DNA of 64,000 nucleotides from Dendrolimus kikuchii (GCA_019925095.2 CM034411.1:6549501-6613500); one strand, 5' to 3'. Positions 31,044 to 41,645 are shown, counted from the stretch's first letter. Numbers and translations: made by a program. Notes: generated by a model from the letters alone, not told the origin.

Positions 31044-33026
31044 TTATAAACTAAGGTAATAGTTTTTGACAGATTTTTTAAATATGGCAAGTGATTTAGC
31101 TTTTCTGACATCTACGGGTAAAGAGTTCCAAAGGCAGACAGCCTGCACAGCGAAGGATTTGGAGTAAAATGTTGAAGAATGTGCAGGTGCCTTTAACAGG
31201 AGGTTATTAGAGGAGCGCAAATCGAAGGTGTGTGATGTATGAAGGAAGTTGAAACATTCCTTAAGGTAAGGAGGAGTATAGGGTATAAATAGTGTACGAT
31301 ATAATAAATTTAGAAGATGAGCATTCCGGCGAAGTGAGATTGGGAGCCACTTGAGTTTTTTCCGATACTCAGAAATGTGGTCATATTTTTTTAATCCAAA
31401 TATGAATCTAATACAAACATTTTGAAGACGCTCAAGTTTGATGAGTTGCTCTTGGGTGATATTAAGATAACAGGCATCCGCATAGTCAAGGATAGGTAGT
31501 ATAATTGCTTGAACAAGCGAAATCTTAGTGGCGGTTGGAAGGAATTTTTTTAGTCTTCTGAGTGAGGCATAGGATGCAAAGATCTTGCGACTTAACTCGG
31601 TAATGTGTGGTCGCCAACATAGTTCCTTGTCAATGATTACGCCGAGATTCTTGACTTGGTCACTAATGGGAATATACGAATTATGAAACATTACATCAGG
31701 GAGTAATTCAAAATCTATTTGGGACATTGTTCGAGAGCTACCGATAATAATAGCCTGAGTCTTAGCAGGATTAACGCTAAGTCCGTGAGAAGTACTCCAG
31801 TTGTGTATACGATTCAATTCATCATTAATAACCTTAATAGCATCATGTAAGGTGTCCTTTGGAGCCTGGGTATAAATCTGCAAATCGTCTGCATAGAGAT
31901 GATAGGAAGAAAATAGATTTTTGGAGATGGTATTTATAAAAATAGAAAATAAAAGAGGAGATAAAACGCCGCCCTGAGGAACGCCAGCAGATAGATCTTG
32001 CCATGTCGAAAACATGTCATCGATACGTACACGGTGCCGACGTCCGACCAGGTAACTGTGAAACCAATCAATTGCTGATGGAGATATGTTGAGAGAGCGG
32101 AGAATTTTGATAAGTATATCAAAATCCACATTGTTAAATGCACTGCTAAAGTCGAGCAGTAACAGAACAGTCACTAAACCTTTGTCCATACCACAACGGA
32201 TGTCATCAGTAATTTTTACTAGTGCAGTTGTTGTGCTGTGGCCTGGTCGAAATCCAGACTGAAAAGGATTCATGAGGGATTGTGTGTTGAGGAATATACT
32301 TAGTTGATCATGAACCAAACGTTCCAGGATTTTAGAGAGAAAAAGTAGGATAGATATAGGGCGGAACTCAGAGAAGGATAAGGGATTAGGTTTCTTGGGT
32401 AAGGGAATAACTTGGGCTTCTTTCCATACAGCAGGAAATATACCAGTGGATATGGAGTCATTACGTATTTGGGAAATGGTAGGACTGATGATGTCAAGAA
32501 TGGGGAGTATCATGTTTCGACTAATTCCGTCACTGCCAACTGCATTAGAAGTGATCGATTTTACAGCTCTCACAACATCACATACAGAAAATTGATTGAG
32601 ACAAAAGGGAGTACACTGAGGAGTAGGAAGAGAAGAAATTAAATTACGAGTTTCAGACTTAACTGTCATATTAAAAGCTGACGTGGTAGCAAAGTGCTGA
32701 TTCAGAAGATCTATGTTTAGGTTTTTAGAATTAGATATGGGTGTAGTTTTACCAACTCCCAGTGATTTAAGAAATTTCCAAACTTTTCTAGGATTATTGA
32801 TATTTACTGACTCGTGAATATACCGGCGTTGTGCATCCCTACATGCTCTATTGCAGCGATTGCGTGCTTGTATAAAAGCTTGTTTGTTAATTTCAGTAGG
32901 ACGACGTTTATATTTAGATTTTGCTTTACACTTTTGTTTCATGAGGCCCTTAATCTCATCAGTAAGCCAAGGTGCTGGAAGATGTTTAAGTTTTATTTGA
33001 CGCATAGGTGCATGTAGATTATGCAA
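31044..33026 (-). CDS. LINE reverse transcriptase (660 codons)
   Basis: This encodes the reverse-transcriptase part of a CR1-group (possibly Kiri/Daphne-type) LINE protein. A linker with HLPAPWLTDEI (residues 15-25) leads to GSDGI (164-168), FRPISIL (221-227), SGFRPGHSTTTALV (257-270), LLLDFSSAFNNVD (289-301), GVPQGGVLSPLLF (348-360) and the catalytic YADD (378-381). The thumb and C-terminal domain run to the end VQAVCLWNSLPVDVRKAKSL. No stop or frameshift interrupts these 660 codons. The first Met is probably internal: the frame should continue from the endonuclease, but an inverted duplication at 33031-33101 breaks it. A CR1-like relic with the same protein end lies at 48600-49188. Confidence 0.9.
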   Translation of the reverse strand: MHNLHAPMRQIKLKHLPAPWLTDEIKGLMKQKCKAKSKYKRRPTEINKQAFIQARNRCNRACRDAQRRYIHESVNINNPRKVWKFLKSLGVGKTTPISNSKNLNIDLLNQHFATTSAFNMTVKSETRNLISSLPTPQCTPFCLNQFSVCDVVRAVKSITSNAVGSDGISRNMILPILDIISPTISQIRNDSISTGIFPAVWKEAQVIPLPKKPNPLSFSEFRPISILLFLSKILERLVHDQLSIFLNTQSLMNPFQSGFRPGHSTTTALVKITDDIRCGMDKGLVTVLLLLDFSSAFNNVDFDILIKILRSLNISPSAIDWFHSYLVGRRHRVRIDDMFSTWQDLSAGVPQGGVLSPLLFSIFINTISKNLFSSYHLYADDLQIYTQAPKDTLHDAIKVINDELNRIHNWSTSHGLSVNPAKTQAIIIGSSRTMSQIDFELLPDVMFHNSYIPISDQVKNLGVIIDKELCWRPHITELSRKIFASYASLRRLKKFLPTATKISLVQAIILPILDYADACYLNITQEQLIKLERLQNVCIRFIFGLKKYDHISEYRKKLKWLPISLRRNAHLLNLLYRTLFIPYTPPYLKECFNFLHTSHTFDLRSSNNLLLKAPAHSSTFYSKSFAVQAVCLWNSLPVDVRKAKSLAIFKKSVKNYYLSL

Positions 33027-33478
33027 CTGATAATGCAGTTTCTGTCGATGAAAAGGTTAGCATTAAATACATGCACCTTTTCATCGACAGAAACTGCATT
33101 AACGACTCCAGACCAATCCAATTCGTTTGCATCATTTCGTAACTCTTCCAGGTTCATACCACTGAAGTTACGCTGTAATATCAGCTTCGATTTTGCTTTC
33201 GGAGGACGCACATTATATGATAAATAAATCATGTCATGGTATGAGAAAGCGTCCGCGGAATGTTGACCATGTTTAATGACATGAGAGGGAGAGGACACTA
33301 AGATTAAATCTAAGAGAGAGGCTGTTGCATTAGGCAGCTTGTGAGTTGCACCAAGAGGAAGAATTGATAAATTAAGTGATTTAATTAAGATCTCAAAAGT
33401 TGAACATCTATAGTCACGTTTAAGCAGACATGTATTAAAATCCCCCATAATAATGGAGTGATTATATATTAAAAACAT
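33021..33478 (-). pseudogene. LINE endonuclease C-terminal half, frame-broken
   Basis: The frame contains MGDFNTCLL and LDLILVSSPSHVIKHGQHS, then FSYHDMIYLSY. These match the GDFN and C-terminal (SDH-like) regions of an APE-type LINE endonuclease, which nicks target DNA to prime reverse transcription. The usual SDH triad motif reads SYHD here, and the N-terminal half with the first catalytic residues is missing. It then reads LDWSGVVNAVSVDEKVHVFN and runs into the inverted duplication, ending out of frame with the reverse-transcriptase ORF downstream. Confidence 0.8.
33031..33101. repeat. perfect 27-bp inverted repeat in LINE coding sequence
   Basis: The arms 33031-33057 and 33075-33101 are exact complements around a 17-bp loop. 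The outer arm encodes the normal NAVSVDEKV stretch; the inner one is its inverted copy. A further 11-bp inverted match (33006-33016 with 33068-33078) continues the pattern. Confidence 0.92.
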
Positions 33479-33494
33479 TCTCCATTATTTATGT

Positions 33495-35010
33495 AGTGTA
33501 TTCCAGTCGTTGTTTTTTTTAAATAGCTTCAATGTAATAGACACGGCACTATTAGAATTATATTATAGAAGAAACTTAAGTACATTTAACATTGTATATT
33601 TTATGTGTATTTTCTCGCGCTGTGTCCTTTTTATTGGGGCTGTATAATTTTTTATCGACATTCTAAATAAATCTTTCTTTCGTCTTTTAAACAGCTATTG
33701 GCTGGTCAGTGCTTAAATAAACTACAGATAATATATGATTTTTGAAAATAGAACCTCACAGGGCACATCACCCAGTTGCCGCCAAAACACATTAAAAATT
33801 GACCTATTATGTATGTATTGCATAACACAATATTTTATCACATTAAACCTACTTATTTCCAAACAATCGACTTTAGATAATGACGACAAGTGACGGATCG
33901 CGGGCTCGATGCGACCGTAATGACGAAATAACTGCTTTCACCTCGAGAAAGTAATCGGGCAAGACCTCTACGTAGCCTTTTTAGCCATGCCGTAAGTTTA
34001 TTGACTCCTTTTTTATTTCTTATTTTAAATTTGGAAGCCCATAGGCTCGTTTCGTTTAGTTGGTTGGTGGAAAGTAATTTTAAGATCGTAATAGAGTGCG
34101 CCTCACGAAACAAGACCCGCGGCAAAAAATGGAAGTGATTAACAGATCAGCCCAGCCACATTTTTATGTTCTTTTAATCGAGTAGTTGTAAATGTTACAA
34201 TATATTATTATTTTATTTACTAATACTATTAAATTGGAATCTTTCTATAATTATTTTATCTTTTTACCATTAGGTTAGGTACTTTCGTGAGACAGAATCT
34301 AGAATAATTGTTATGTCCCTGCTACACTGGGATAGTGTTATTGTTAGTGAATGTGTTACACAGATGTAGGCAAGGGTAATGCATTATTTGAGATGTGGCA
34401 TTGTTACTGATTTTGAACAATGACAGGTATCGCACGTAAATGCACTTACGTAGCGAATCATTAACGGCCTTATTTTTGACATTAACTCAGGTGTAGTACG
34501 GGCGTTAAAGGTATTTGATACTAAGACATAAAATTAAAAAAAATCTAGTATTCAAATAATTTAATAACGACGAATTTTATTCAGAATGATGACTAAAAGG
34601 ATAGACTACTATGATATTTTAAACACTTGCCGTCTAAACTTGAAAAACTCATCTAAATTATACCAAAAGTGCGCTGGATAGACCTTGAACTATCGAATCT
34701 ATTAATAATACAACAAAAAACAGGATTTTAGAGGTAAAGCACAAAATATTGCAGTAAATTCTAAAATTATTGAATTACATAATTATACAAATGAACGGGC
34801 GTTAAAATAACATTTTGATTTTAATATGGCATGATGAAAACATTTTTAATTGCCATTTTTCAATAATAAATGACTCGTTTTACTTGTAGGTACAAAGTCA
34901 TGACGTCATATCTTGGTAAGTTCGTACAAAATCTACGAGGCTATCACGTTTTGTAAGATATAAAATGTTTATGTTTAACAATACTCATTGACACTTGACA
35001 TCTTTATTTT
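33495..35010. other. unassigned AT-rich DNA
   Basis: The 90-codon minus frame at 33853-34125 has no motif I recognise. No shared repeat was identified with confidence. Confidence 0.45.
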
Positions 35011-35110
35011 CCGTGATCACGGCTACTGAAAATTGGCCGAAACGCCGGAATAATAAAAATAAAATAAATTAACGCTCTTAAAACCAATTAAAATTTAGTT
35101 TTATTTGAGT
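35011..35110. repeat. possible element terminus with 12-bp palindrome
   Basis: A perfect palindrome CCGTGATCACGG (35011-35022) is followed by 'ctactgaaaattggccgaaa', 'cgccgg' and an A/T-rich tail. The order loosely recalls the CUGA...GAAAC core of hammerhead ribozymes found with Penelope-type elements, but one core position is wrong. Low certainty. Confidence 0.3.
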
Positions 35111-35122
35111 GAATTGTTTAGA

Positions 35123-35395
35123 TGGTTTTGGTCCAAAATTGAAACCGGTAAGTGTGGCTGGATTCGGGTTATAGGATACTTCTAAACCCCTGGACCGATT
35201 TTAATTATAATTTCGTTTGTGTTGTTCATATGGATTCGAGAATGGTTTAGATTCACAATTGGACCCGGTACGTGGCGGTGCAATCGAATTCCAGAATTTT
35301 GAAGATTTTTTGTGTTTGTTTGAGTGGGTCCCAATGTGGTTTAGATTCATAATTGGACCCGGTTACGTGGCGGTGCAATCGGGTTTAGTATCATA
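35123..35395 (+). repeat. Rep-D with internal triplication
   Basis: A block of the type 'tggtttagattcacaattgg', 'acccggtacgtggcggtgca' occurs three times (about 35123-35170, 35237-35295, 35336-35390). The last two copies are close, the first diverged. The unit is the reverse of 30346-30530. Confidence 0.6.
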
Positions 35396-35470
35396 ATAAA
35401 ACTCATAAATAAATAAAACTCATAAATAAATAAAGTATCATAATAAAACTCATAAATAAATAAAACTCCT
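35387..35470. repeat. short tandem repeat
   Basis: The module 'agtatcataataaaactcat' with 'aaataaataaaactcataaa' is repeated almost exactly with a period near 50 bp, itself built of 18-20 bp subunits. Confidence 0.8.
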
Positions 35471-36252
35471 AAAAATATTCATAAGTATGCTAAAGTGTTA
35501 ATATTTTTGAGGGTCAATGTACTTTAGTTTCTCTATTTGTAAATATAGATCTGAACTATTTGTATATTTAGCCAATGTCAAATATGTATTTTTAAGTTTT
35601 AGGCTAATGTTCAAGGAAAACCTCAGCCAAATTTAAAAAATGATATTTTCAACACAGATACACAATTCTTGCTTTAAAACAGTCAATATCCAATAAGTAT
35701 TGTTAATTTTTAACCGTTATACAGAAAAACATTACCGTTCAGATAACCGGCAAAACATAAAAAATGTTTTAGAAGAAGAAAAAAGAAAAATAATAAAATC
35801 GCTGGCATTCTAGAACACAAATTCAAAACATTTGCAAATCACCGATTATTATTAACCCACATTGTGCGAAACAAAAGCGGTATACCGTGAAATATGCGTA
35901 ACTTAAATTTTCAAGGTCCATTGCGTGGTGTCAAAGCATCATGTTGCGTACATCTCCTGTTTAGTGAGAAATGGAACGAAGCCATTGCAATATCGCCCAC
36001 ATCATAATGCGTTTATAAATACCTGATGACTGGTGATTTGAATTTCGAATGTTGCCGGTGCGAACTTACCTGAAAAAAAATAGAATTCTACGTAAAGAAT
36101 AATTCGAGTTTGTAATAAATAATAATCAAAAGTTTGCTCTTTAATTTAAAACTAGCAACCCCGATCAGTATTCGAAATTTGAAAGTAATACGTTAAACGT
36201 TATCAAGGTATTTTTATCAAAGAATATAATTTACTTTCTGCACTTCTCCATG
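35471..36252. other. unassigned AT-rich DNA
   Basis: No gene or shared repeat was recognised. Confidence 0.45.
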
Positions 36253-36532
36253 GGCTGGTTTCTGAGTATACTTTACCAACCGTTCATTTGTCTTACTATC
36301 AGAAAAAAATTGACAAATGGCGGGTTTCTATATCTTACCAACCGTTCATTTGCCTTACTATCGGTTAAAATTTGACATAAGCTCCATACATCTAATGTCA
36401 AAATTCAACCGATGGTAGGGCAAATGAATGAATAGTAAAATATAGGAACGACGTCAAAATCTCCCATAGAAGTAATGTCAAATTTCTGCCGACAGTAAGA
36501 CAAGTGAATGTATAGTAAAACAGAAACCGGCT
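36253..36532. mobile_element. MITE with long, duplicated inverted repeats
   Basis: The outer ends are GGCTGGTTTCTG and its near complement. Beyond them the arms carry 'accgttcatttgtcttacta' on the left and 'agtaagacaagtgaatgtat' on the right. The same module occurs a second time inside on each arm, giving nested hairpins. A fragment of one arm is at 57270-57305. Confidence 0.75.
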
Positions 36533-37079
36533 ATAAATCATCGTTGGCAACCCAATGATCTTTAGCCTATTAATTTATTCAAAACATTAAGAACTTATTA
36601 TTTTTTATTTCGTAGCTATAAAATGATAACAAAATCGTTATTGTATGACTACAAATTAAAAATAAAATAAAAATTAACATTAGCGGCAGCAAATGCCAAT
36701 AATGGTAGTTTACCACATATAACAGTTTTGTTTTTGTCAAAATGTAATTATACCCTATATAATTTATCCGACACAAAAGTGTTTATCATACAAACAGAAT
36801 CAGTTGCTCAACTAGATATACTTGAAAAGGTGATTAAGTGCTAAGCAATAAAGATGATTCACAAAGCATCCGCGCAGTGGAGCGAGGTGTGCCGGTGAAA
36901 GTGAACACCACCTGCTGGTAGGCGGTGAAACTCTAAAAGTGGGCCCTTGCCAATTTCGCACAATCAAAAATTACAAGGTCAATGACCTAAGTCTGTTGTC
37001 ACTTTGATTTAGAGCAGCGGTGGAATGCAAACACATTTTCCAAGCATATTTAGAATAGAGTTATTAAGATAGAAGACGG
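36533..37079. other. unassigned DNA
   Basis: No gene or shared repeat was recognised. Confidence 0.45.
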
Positions 37080-37160
37080 CTTTCTTTATTGAGAAGCTAG
37101 CAAGTAGGCAGACGGCCCACCTAACGAACCACCTAAAAATAATTACCATCGCCTATAGAC
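37080..37160. repeat. R315-related head fragment
   Basis: The segment 'ctttattgagaagctagcaa', 'gtaggcagacggcccaccta' and 'accatcgcctatagac' matches the head shared by R315 and its second subfamily. A C-run follows at 37183-37192. Confidence 0.55.
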
Positions 37161-37329
37161 TTGAGCAGGGAGGGCAGCTGCCCCCCCCCCCCAAGTGTAT
37201 GCCTACGTACTTCATGTTGTCGATAAGAGTTATGGTATTATCAGTTTTATTTCAGTCCAAATTCGACCTGTGTTTAATCATCGTTCTAATTGACTCTAGT
37301 CTGTGCTGCATAATGTAAAGCTCGTATCT

Positions 37330-37432
37330 TATTCTCTCGCAGGCTTAGTCCTATAGATTATATACTTATCTCTTTTTAGTGTTGCTTTTTCGTTTCATCG
37401 AGTTTCAAATCACAAAGATTCGAACGATTACC
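37330..37432 (+). repeat. Rep-C fragment
   Basis: It carries 'attctctcgcaggcttagtc' and 'tctctttttagtgttgcttt', 'ttcgtttcatcgagtttcaa', in the same order as 45300-45330 and 44640-44700. Confidence 0.6.
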
Positions 37433-37439
37433 GTATATA

Positions 37440-37655
37440 CATGTATAAGGTATTTATATAAAAAAATCAATTTTTAAAATTTTGGTTTGTCTATCTGTAT
37501 GGATGTTCCGGCTAATCTCTGAAATATCTGGACCGATTTCGACGGTATTTTCACTGACAGATAGCTGATGTTCTAAGGAGTAGCTTACACTAGGTTTTTT
37601 AGGGTTCCGCAAAAAAAAATCCACGCGGACGAAGTCGCGGGCACAACTGGCATAA
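37440..37655 (+). mobile_element. Helitron-like or related repeat end
   Basis: The 3' end 'agggttccgc', A-run, 'tccacgcggacgaagtcgcg', 'ggcacaactgg' is the GC-rich hairpin type seen in Heli copies, with CTAG degraded to CTGG. Confidence 0.5.
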
Positions 37656-38188
37656 TATAAAAAATGTGAAATATCAAATTCTCTAGAAATGTTGTTCTCA
37701 ACTACTTTTTCATATTATGTCAAAAGAACGATCATGAAAATTATAATAGCTTATTTTGAAGTATTATTCAAGTTGTATCCGTTCAATTTTTATAATAATA
37801 AAACCCATACAAAAAGACATAAATTATAAGAAATGAACAAACACATTACAAAATCGGAAACGTAAACTTGTTTTCTAAACAGTAATTCATTTCAAAACAT
37901 GTCAAATATTGTAATCTGTGTGTGTGTAATTATATACTTGCGGAATAACGTACACGGGCGCAGTCGCGCGTGGAGACTAGTCTAGCACCGTGGGAAGCAG
38001 TGCAATGAGCACGCAATCTCACATCAACTGACAAATTCCTGTGTTTAATATATAGATGAACTAGAGAATTCCCTAGCTCATTTTACTTACATACAATTTT
38101 AATTAAATTTTAAATACATATATTGTTGCGAACCGGTCATTTGAAGGTGTTTTATTACCCCTTCAAATTTGAATGATATATTGTTCAA
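37656..38188. other. unassigned DNA
   Basis: No gene or shared repeat was recognised. Confidence 0.4.
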
Positions 38189-38198
38189 GCTAATCTCT

Positions 38199-38463
38199 GA
38201 AAGAATGACTAAACAAATATACAATGCAAAAGTGGATGGATGCAGAAGTCGTGGAAGGCCACGACACACCTTCCATGATCAAATTGATCGTGTACTAGCG
38301 GAGGGTGATGTCAGGAGCCTTAAGAACAGACGAGTGTGCATGACAAGAGTTATGAATGTCAAAGAAGCAAGTGAGTTGTGTACGAATGGGCCTAAATGGC
38401 GCTCTGATGTTCGTGCCTACCCCGCAAGGGAACTGGCGTGAAGTTATGTATGTATGTATGTAT
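38199..38463 (+). pseudogene. RTE-T LINE, 5'-truncated, 10-bp TSD
   Basis: The open frame from ERMTKQIYNAKVDGCRSRGR to SDVRAYPARELA matches the last 80 residues of the 17486-18628 ORF with few changes (SELCTNG for SEVCKNG; D for V before VRAYP). The tail is (TATG)n. Perfect GCTAATCTCT duplications flank it (38189-38198, 38464-38473). The 90-codon frame gains its N-terminus from flanking DNA. Confidence 0.92.
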
Positions 38464-38654
38464 GCTAATCTCTTTGTAAATCCATCTGCCTATTGTGTGG
38501 ATTTCATGCGCATTCGTAGAAGCCATTAAGCTGACTAGTTCAGAATTCCAAGTACCAGTGAGCACGTTGCTAGGCTATTTTACAAACAAGGTCGGGAACT
38601 GAGTTAGTTGCATTTCAACTGCGATCGAGGGTTTACCTAGTGTACGTTGGAAAC

Positions 38655-38715
38655 AAGTTTTTTTAATGCAGGAGTTCAGCAGACAGGCAGACGACCCACT
38701 TGATGGAAAGCGATC
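38655..38715 (-). mobile_element. R315 terminal fragment
   Basis: Only the T-run end survives: 'ttaatgcaggagttcagcag', 'acaggcagacgacccacttg', 'atggaaagcgat'. Confidence 0.7.
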
Positions 38716-38844
38716 TTATAACGACGGACTTCGCGCGATTTATGTGTATCGATTTTCTGCTATACGGTCTGAACTTGTTGTATTCGGTTATATTTGTAAG
38801 AACTGTGAATTACGTGTATTTACTTGCTTTACGTGAGTGCATTT

Positions 38845-38945
38845 TTTTTTAAGTAAGGGGTTCAGCAGACAGGCAGACGGCCCACTTGATGAAAAGCGGT
38901 TACCATCGCCTATAGACATTTGCAAAACCAAAGGTGCTACAAATT
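38845..38945 (-). mobile_element. R315 terminal fragment
   Basis: The T-run end runs through 'acatttgcaaaaccaaaggt' and then stops at 'gctacaaatt', where full copies continue 'gctacaaatgcgctg'. Confidence 0.75.
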
Positions 38946-39109
38946 TTGAATCCACACCCCACAAATTCGTAACAATTAGTAATTATTATTTATAATTATT
39001 AGTCCAAAATTTATTTCAAGCTAGATGGCCTTCAAGAGATCTATTTTAAATAATAAGGTCGTCTGTTGTTTTTATAATTGTTTATTTTGGTGAGCAATAA
39101 AGTATTGTC

Positions 39110-39412
39110 TTGCAGGAGTTCAACAGACAGGCAGACGGCCCACTTGAAGGAAAGCGGTTACCATCGCCCATGGACATTTGCAACACCAAAAGTGCTACAA
39201 ATGCGCTGCTGCTCTCTTAAGGGAGACTGGAACCTGGTCACTAACGCCGGAACACAGCTCAAGGTTGTTATAGCGGCATACTCTAGACCAGGGGTAGTAG
39301 CCATCCAGTCGGGCAAATACCCTACCACCTAGCTGTGGGTTGTTTTGTCGCCTCTTACGACAGACCGCCCGGCCGCAGGAAATTGTATTCTTTCTCCGTT
39401 CCTGCACGCATG
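39110..39412 (-). mobile_element. R315 interspersed repeat, near complete
   Basis: It runs from 'ttgcaggagttcaacagaca' to 'ccgttcctgcacgcatg' with all internal blocks present. The long T-run is missing and no duplication is evident. The 114-codon minus frame across it is a stop-poor repeat, not a gene. Confidence 0.82.
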
Positions 39413-39893
39413 AATGATTGGCCCATTGCCTCTTCAACTTGATAATGTCACGAGCTATGTCAGTTATTTCGGTTTTCTTATGGTCGGGCTTCACCTGCGG
39501 TAATGTTATAGTTATAGACTGTGGCCAAATTCGTCTCATTTATAGCCGTAAAAACAAAGCAGTCAACTTATAGCTACATGCGATAATGTTTAACGTCATC
39601 AAGAATTAATAACAATTTTACATCGCAAATAACGCATTAAATCCATCGCTACAACCGCGTGACACACACAATAACTATAAATTTATCCCAGATCAAACAG
39701 TATCATTACGCATATCCTCTACACTTTTGAAGAATATTTAAATAGCAACACTGCATTAATTAAAAGATTAAATGCTTTATTTGGTACCGTAGCCCCAAAT
39801 ATATTACGAAAACAGTCTGGTTGGTTATCGTTACGGAACCCTTTAGTATGCGCGGAATATCAAGCTTACCCAATTTATTTATATATTATAATA
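39413..39893. other. unassigned AT-rich DNA
   Basis: No gene or shared repeat was recognised. Confidence 0.45.
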
Positions 39894-40384
39894 CAGTGTA
39901 AACTCCATATAACATCACTCGATTTAACGACAAACTCCCTTAAGTCGAAATCACTTGGCTTTGGTTGGTTTAGTTTGTCTTCCTTACAATGATACACCCT
40001 ATATAGCATTATACCCACTCGCAATCACGACAACAATTAAGTACTAAAAAGTACCTTTTAAGTTGCCAAAATTAATAAAAATTGCGCAGCTGTGTACGTT
40101 CTTTTATCGCTTTATTATCCTAGCCCGTAATAAACTCGACTGTCGGCATCATGCATACCGAAATTTCTAAGAAATGACGAAATTTTTAAGTACTTCTTTT
40201 ATCACCAAGATGCCTGAACATCGCAAGATATGAATAAAATAAGTAAAAAAAAAATACAATAAAATTACTGGTGCAACAAAAGACGTCAGACAAAAATAAC
40301 AGACTTCTCTCCATTTAACGACAACTCTCTATAACGCCATAAAATGCACATTCCCATCGGTTTCGTTATATAGAGTTTACAATG
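39894..40384. mobile_element. pogo/Tigger-like MITE
   Basis: This 491-bp element has ends CAGTGTAAACTCCATATAAC and (complement) CATTGTAAACTCTATATAAC, with TA on each side (39892-39893, 40385-40386). Subterminal 'atttaacgacaactc' type blocks also pair. CAGT-starting, 'ctc-atataacg' termini and TA duplication are features I associate with pogo/Tigger elements. No transposase frame is present. Confidence 0.72.
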
Positions 40385-40386
40385 TA

Positions 40387-41174
40387 TTAATTTTACAAAA
40401 AATAAACTTGGGTATTTGCTAATATTTAATAATCCAGATTTAAGAAATAACTCAAATATTTCGTTAATTAAATCCAAAATTACCAATCTAATTAATTGAG
40501 TGTGTAACAATGTGGTTAATATTCTGGCCGCATTATTCGCACCTTAATTGATATCCATTGATAACTATGCAATAGTTATTTCAAATACTTGACAACTAGT
40601 TGTATAATTGCATTAAATTCGCACCAGCAAGGTCGCTAAAACTTACTGAAAATAGTAAATATGCAAAAAAACACAACGGAACTTTGCAATTGAAATTTAT
40701 ACGAATTTATGAATTATACGTTTTAATAGATTAGGCAAGAGTTTAATTTGATTCCAATGTTTCAACTATTTAATAGTAAAAGTTCTCGTTACAATGGCAA
40801 GCAAAAGATCTTAATGCATCAGGACCGGATCAATGGGGCGAGGAGGTAAGCAAGGACCCATGCCCTGGGCGGCTAATTCAGAAGGCAGCAAATTCAAACT
40901 CCGCAGACAAATACACAACTCATCATTAACGCAAGTTTGACCACCGAGACGTCCATTATTTTAAGCACATAAATTACTTTTCGTCGGGCGCGTAGGCATA
41001 GGTTAAAAACCACAGACGCACGCGTGTCCACCAGTGAGTGTCTGATGGCTGAAATGATGATGATGATTAAGGTAAAAATATAGGCGAGCGGGGCGGTTTC
41101 CCCCCCCCCCCCCTCTCGAAAAACTTTAAGATCTGGGGCTGTAATGCATACAACCAATTCAGATGTACAGCATA
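40387..41174. other. mostly unassigned DNA
   Basis: Near 41045-41068 a 'gatgatgatgatta' run resembles an RTE-G-type tail ('gtccaccagtgagtgtctga' precedes it), but no protein motif is readable. A C-run lies at 41101-41112. The 100-codon minus frame at 40894-41196 has no motif. Confidence 0.35.
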
Positions 41175-41345
41175 ATCTTGAGTTGTATTCCAGCATTAGT
41201 GGCTAGATTCAAGACACCTTTTATAGAGCGGTAGCACATTGGTAGTAGTACCTTTGGTGTAACGAATGTCCATAGGCGTTGGTAACCGCTTTCCATTCAG
41301 GTGGGCCGTCTGTCTGTCTGCTGAACTCAGGCAATAAAAAAAGTT
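41175..41345 (+). mobile_element. R315 3' half
   Basis: It runs from 'cttgagttgtattccagcat' to 'ctgctgaactcaggcaataa'. The 5' half is missing. Confidence 0.75.
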
Positions 41346-41524
41346 ATCGTATATGTCAGCTAAATTGTAGGTTTTCAATTGACGCTATTCAACGGAGTTC
41401 TTATGATAACTTGAAAAGCCACATTTAACTATTTCGCACTTTTCAGTAACTGACTATCATATTTCTTACAAAAATAAGTAATCACTACTCAAAACCTATC
41501 AATATCTTACAACTGTTGTTTATC

Positions 41525-41645
41525 AAAATCAAATTCAAAAGTTTTAATTCAAAATAAGTTCCACTGGAGAACACTTTTTGAAGGTCATACATGTAAGTTA
41601 AAATTTAATTTTTTACTTCCTATTCTATGTACTACGTACTACTAT
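41525..41645 (+). repeat. Rep-F fragment
   Basis: It contains 'caaattcaaaagttttaatt', 'gaacactttttgaaggtcat' and 'ttctatgtac', as at 60125-60320. Confidence 0.6.

Larger units (their letters stand above)
30817..33478 (-). mobile_element. CR1-like LINE, 5'-truncated
   Basis: This is the largest element in the window. On the minus strand it holds the end of an endonuclease domain, an open reverse-transcriptase ORF and a 3' UTR (31043-30817) with the palindrome atcgcttaaagcgat (30877-30891) beside 'gcctggaagagatc'. The start is lost near 33478, just upstream of the GDFN motif. No clear target duplication was found. The 3' UTR matches the split copy at 7795-8450. Confidence 0.88.

Noticed and set aside
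40894..41196. 100-codon minus-strand ORF
   Set aside because: It has no recognisable domain and runs through a homopolymer C/G tract and up to an R315 fragment.
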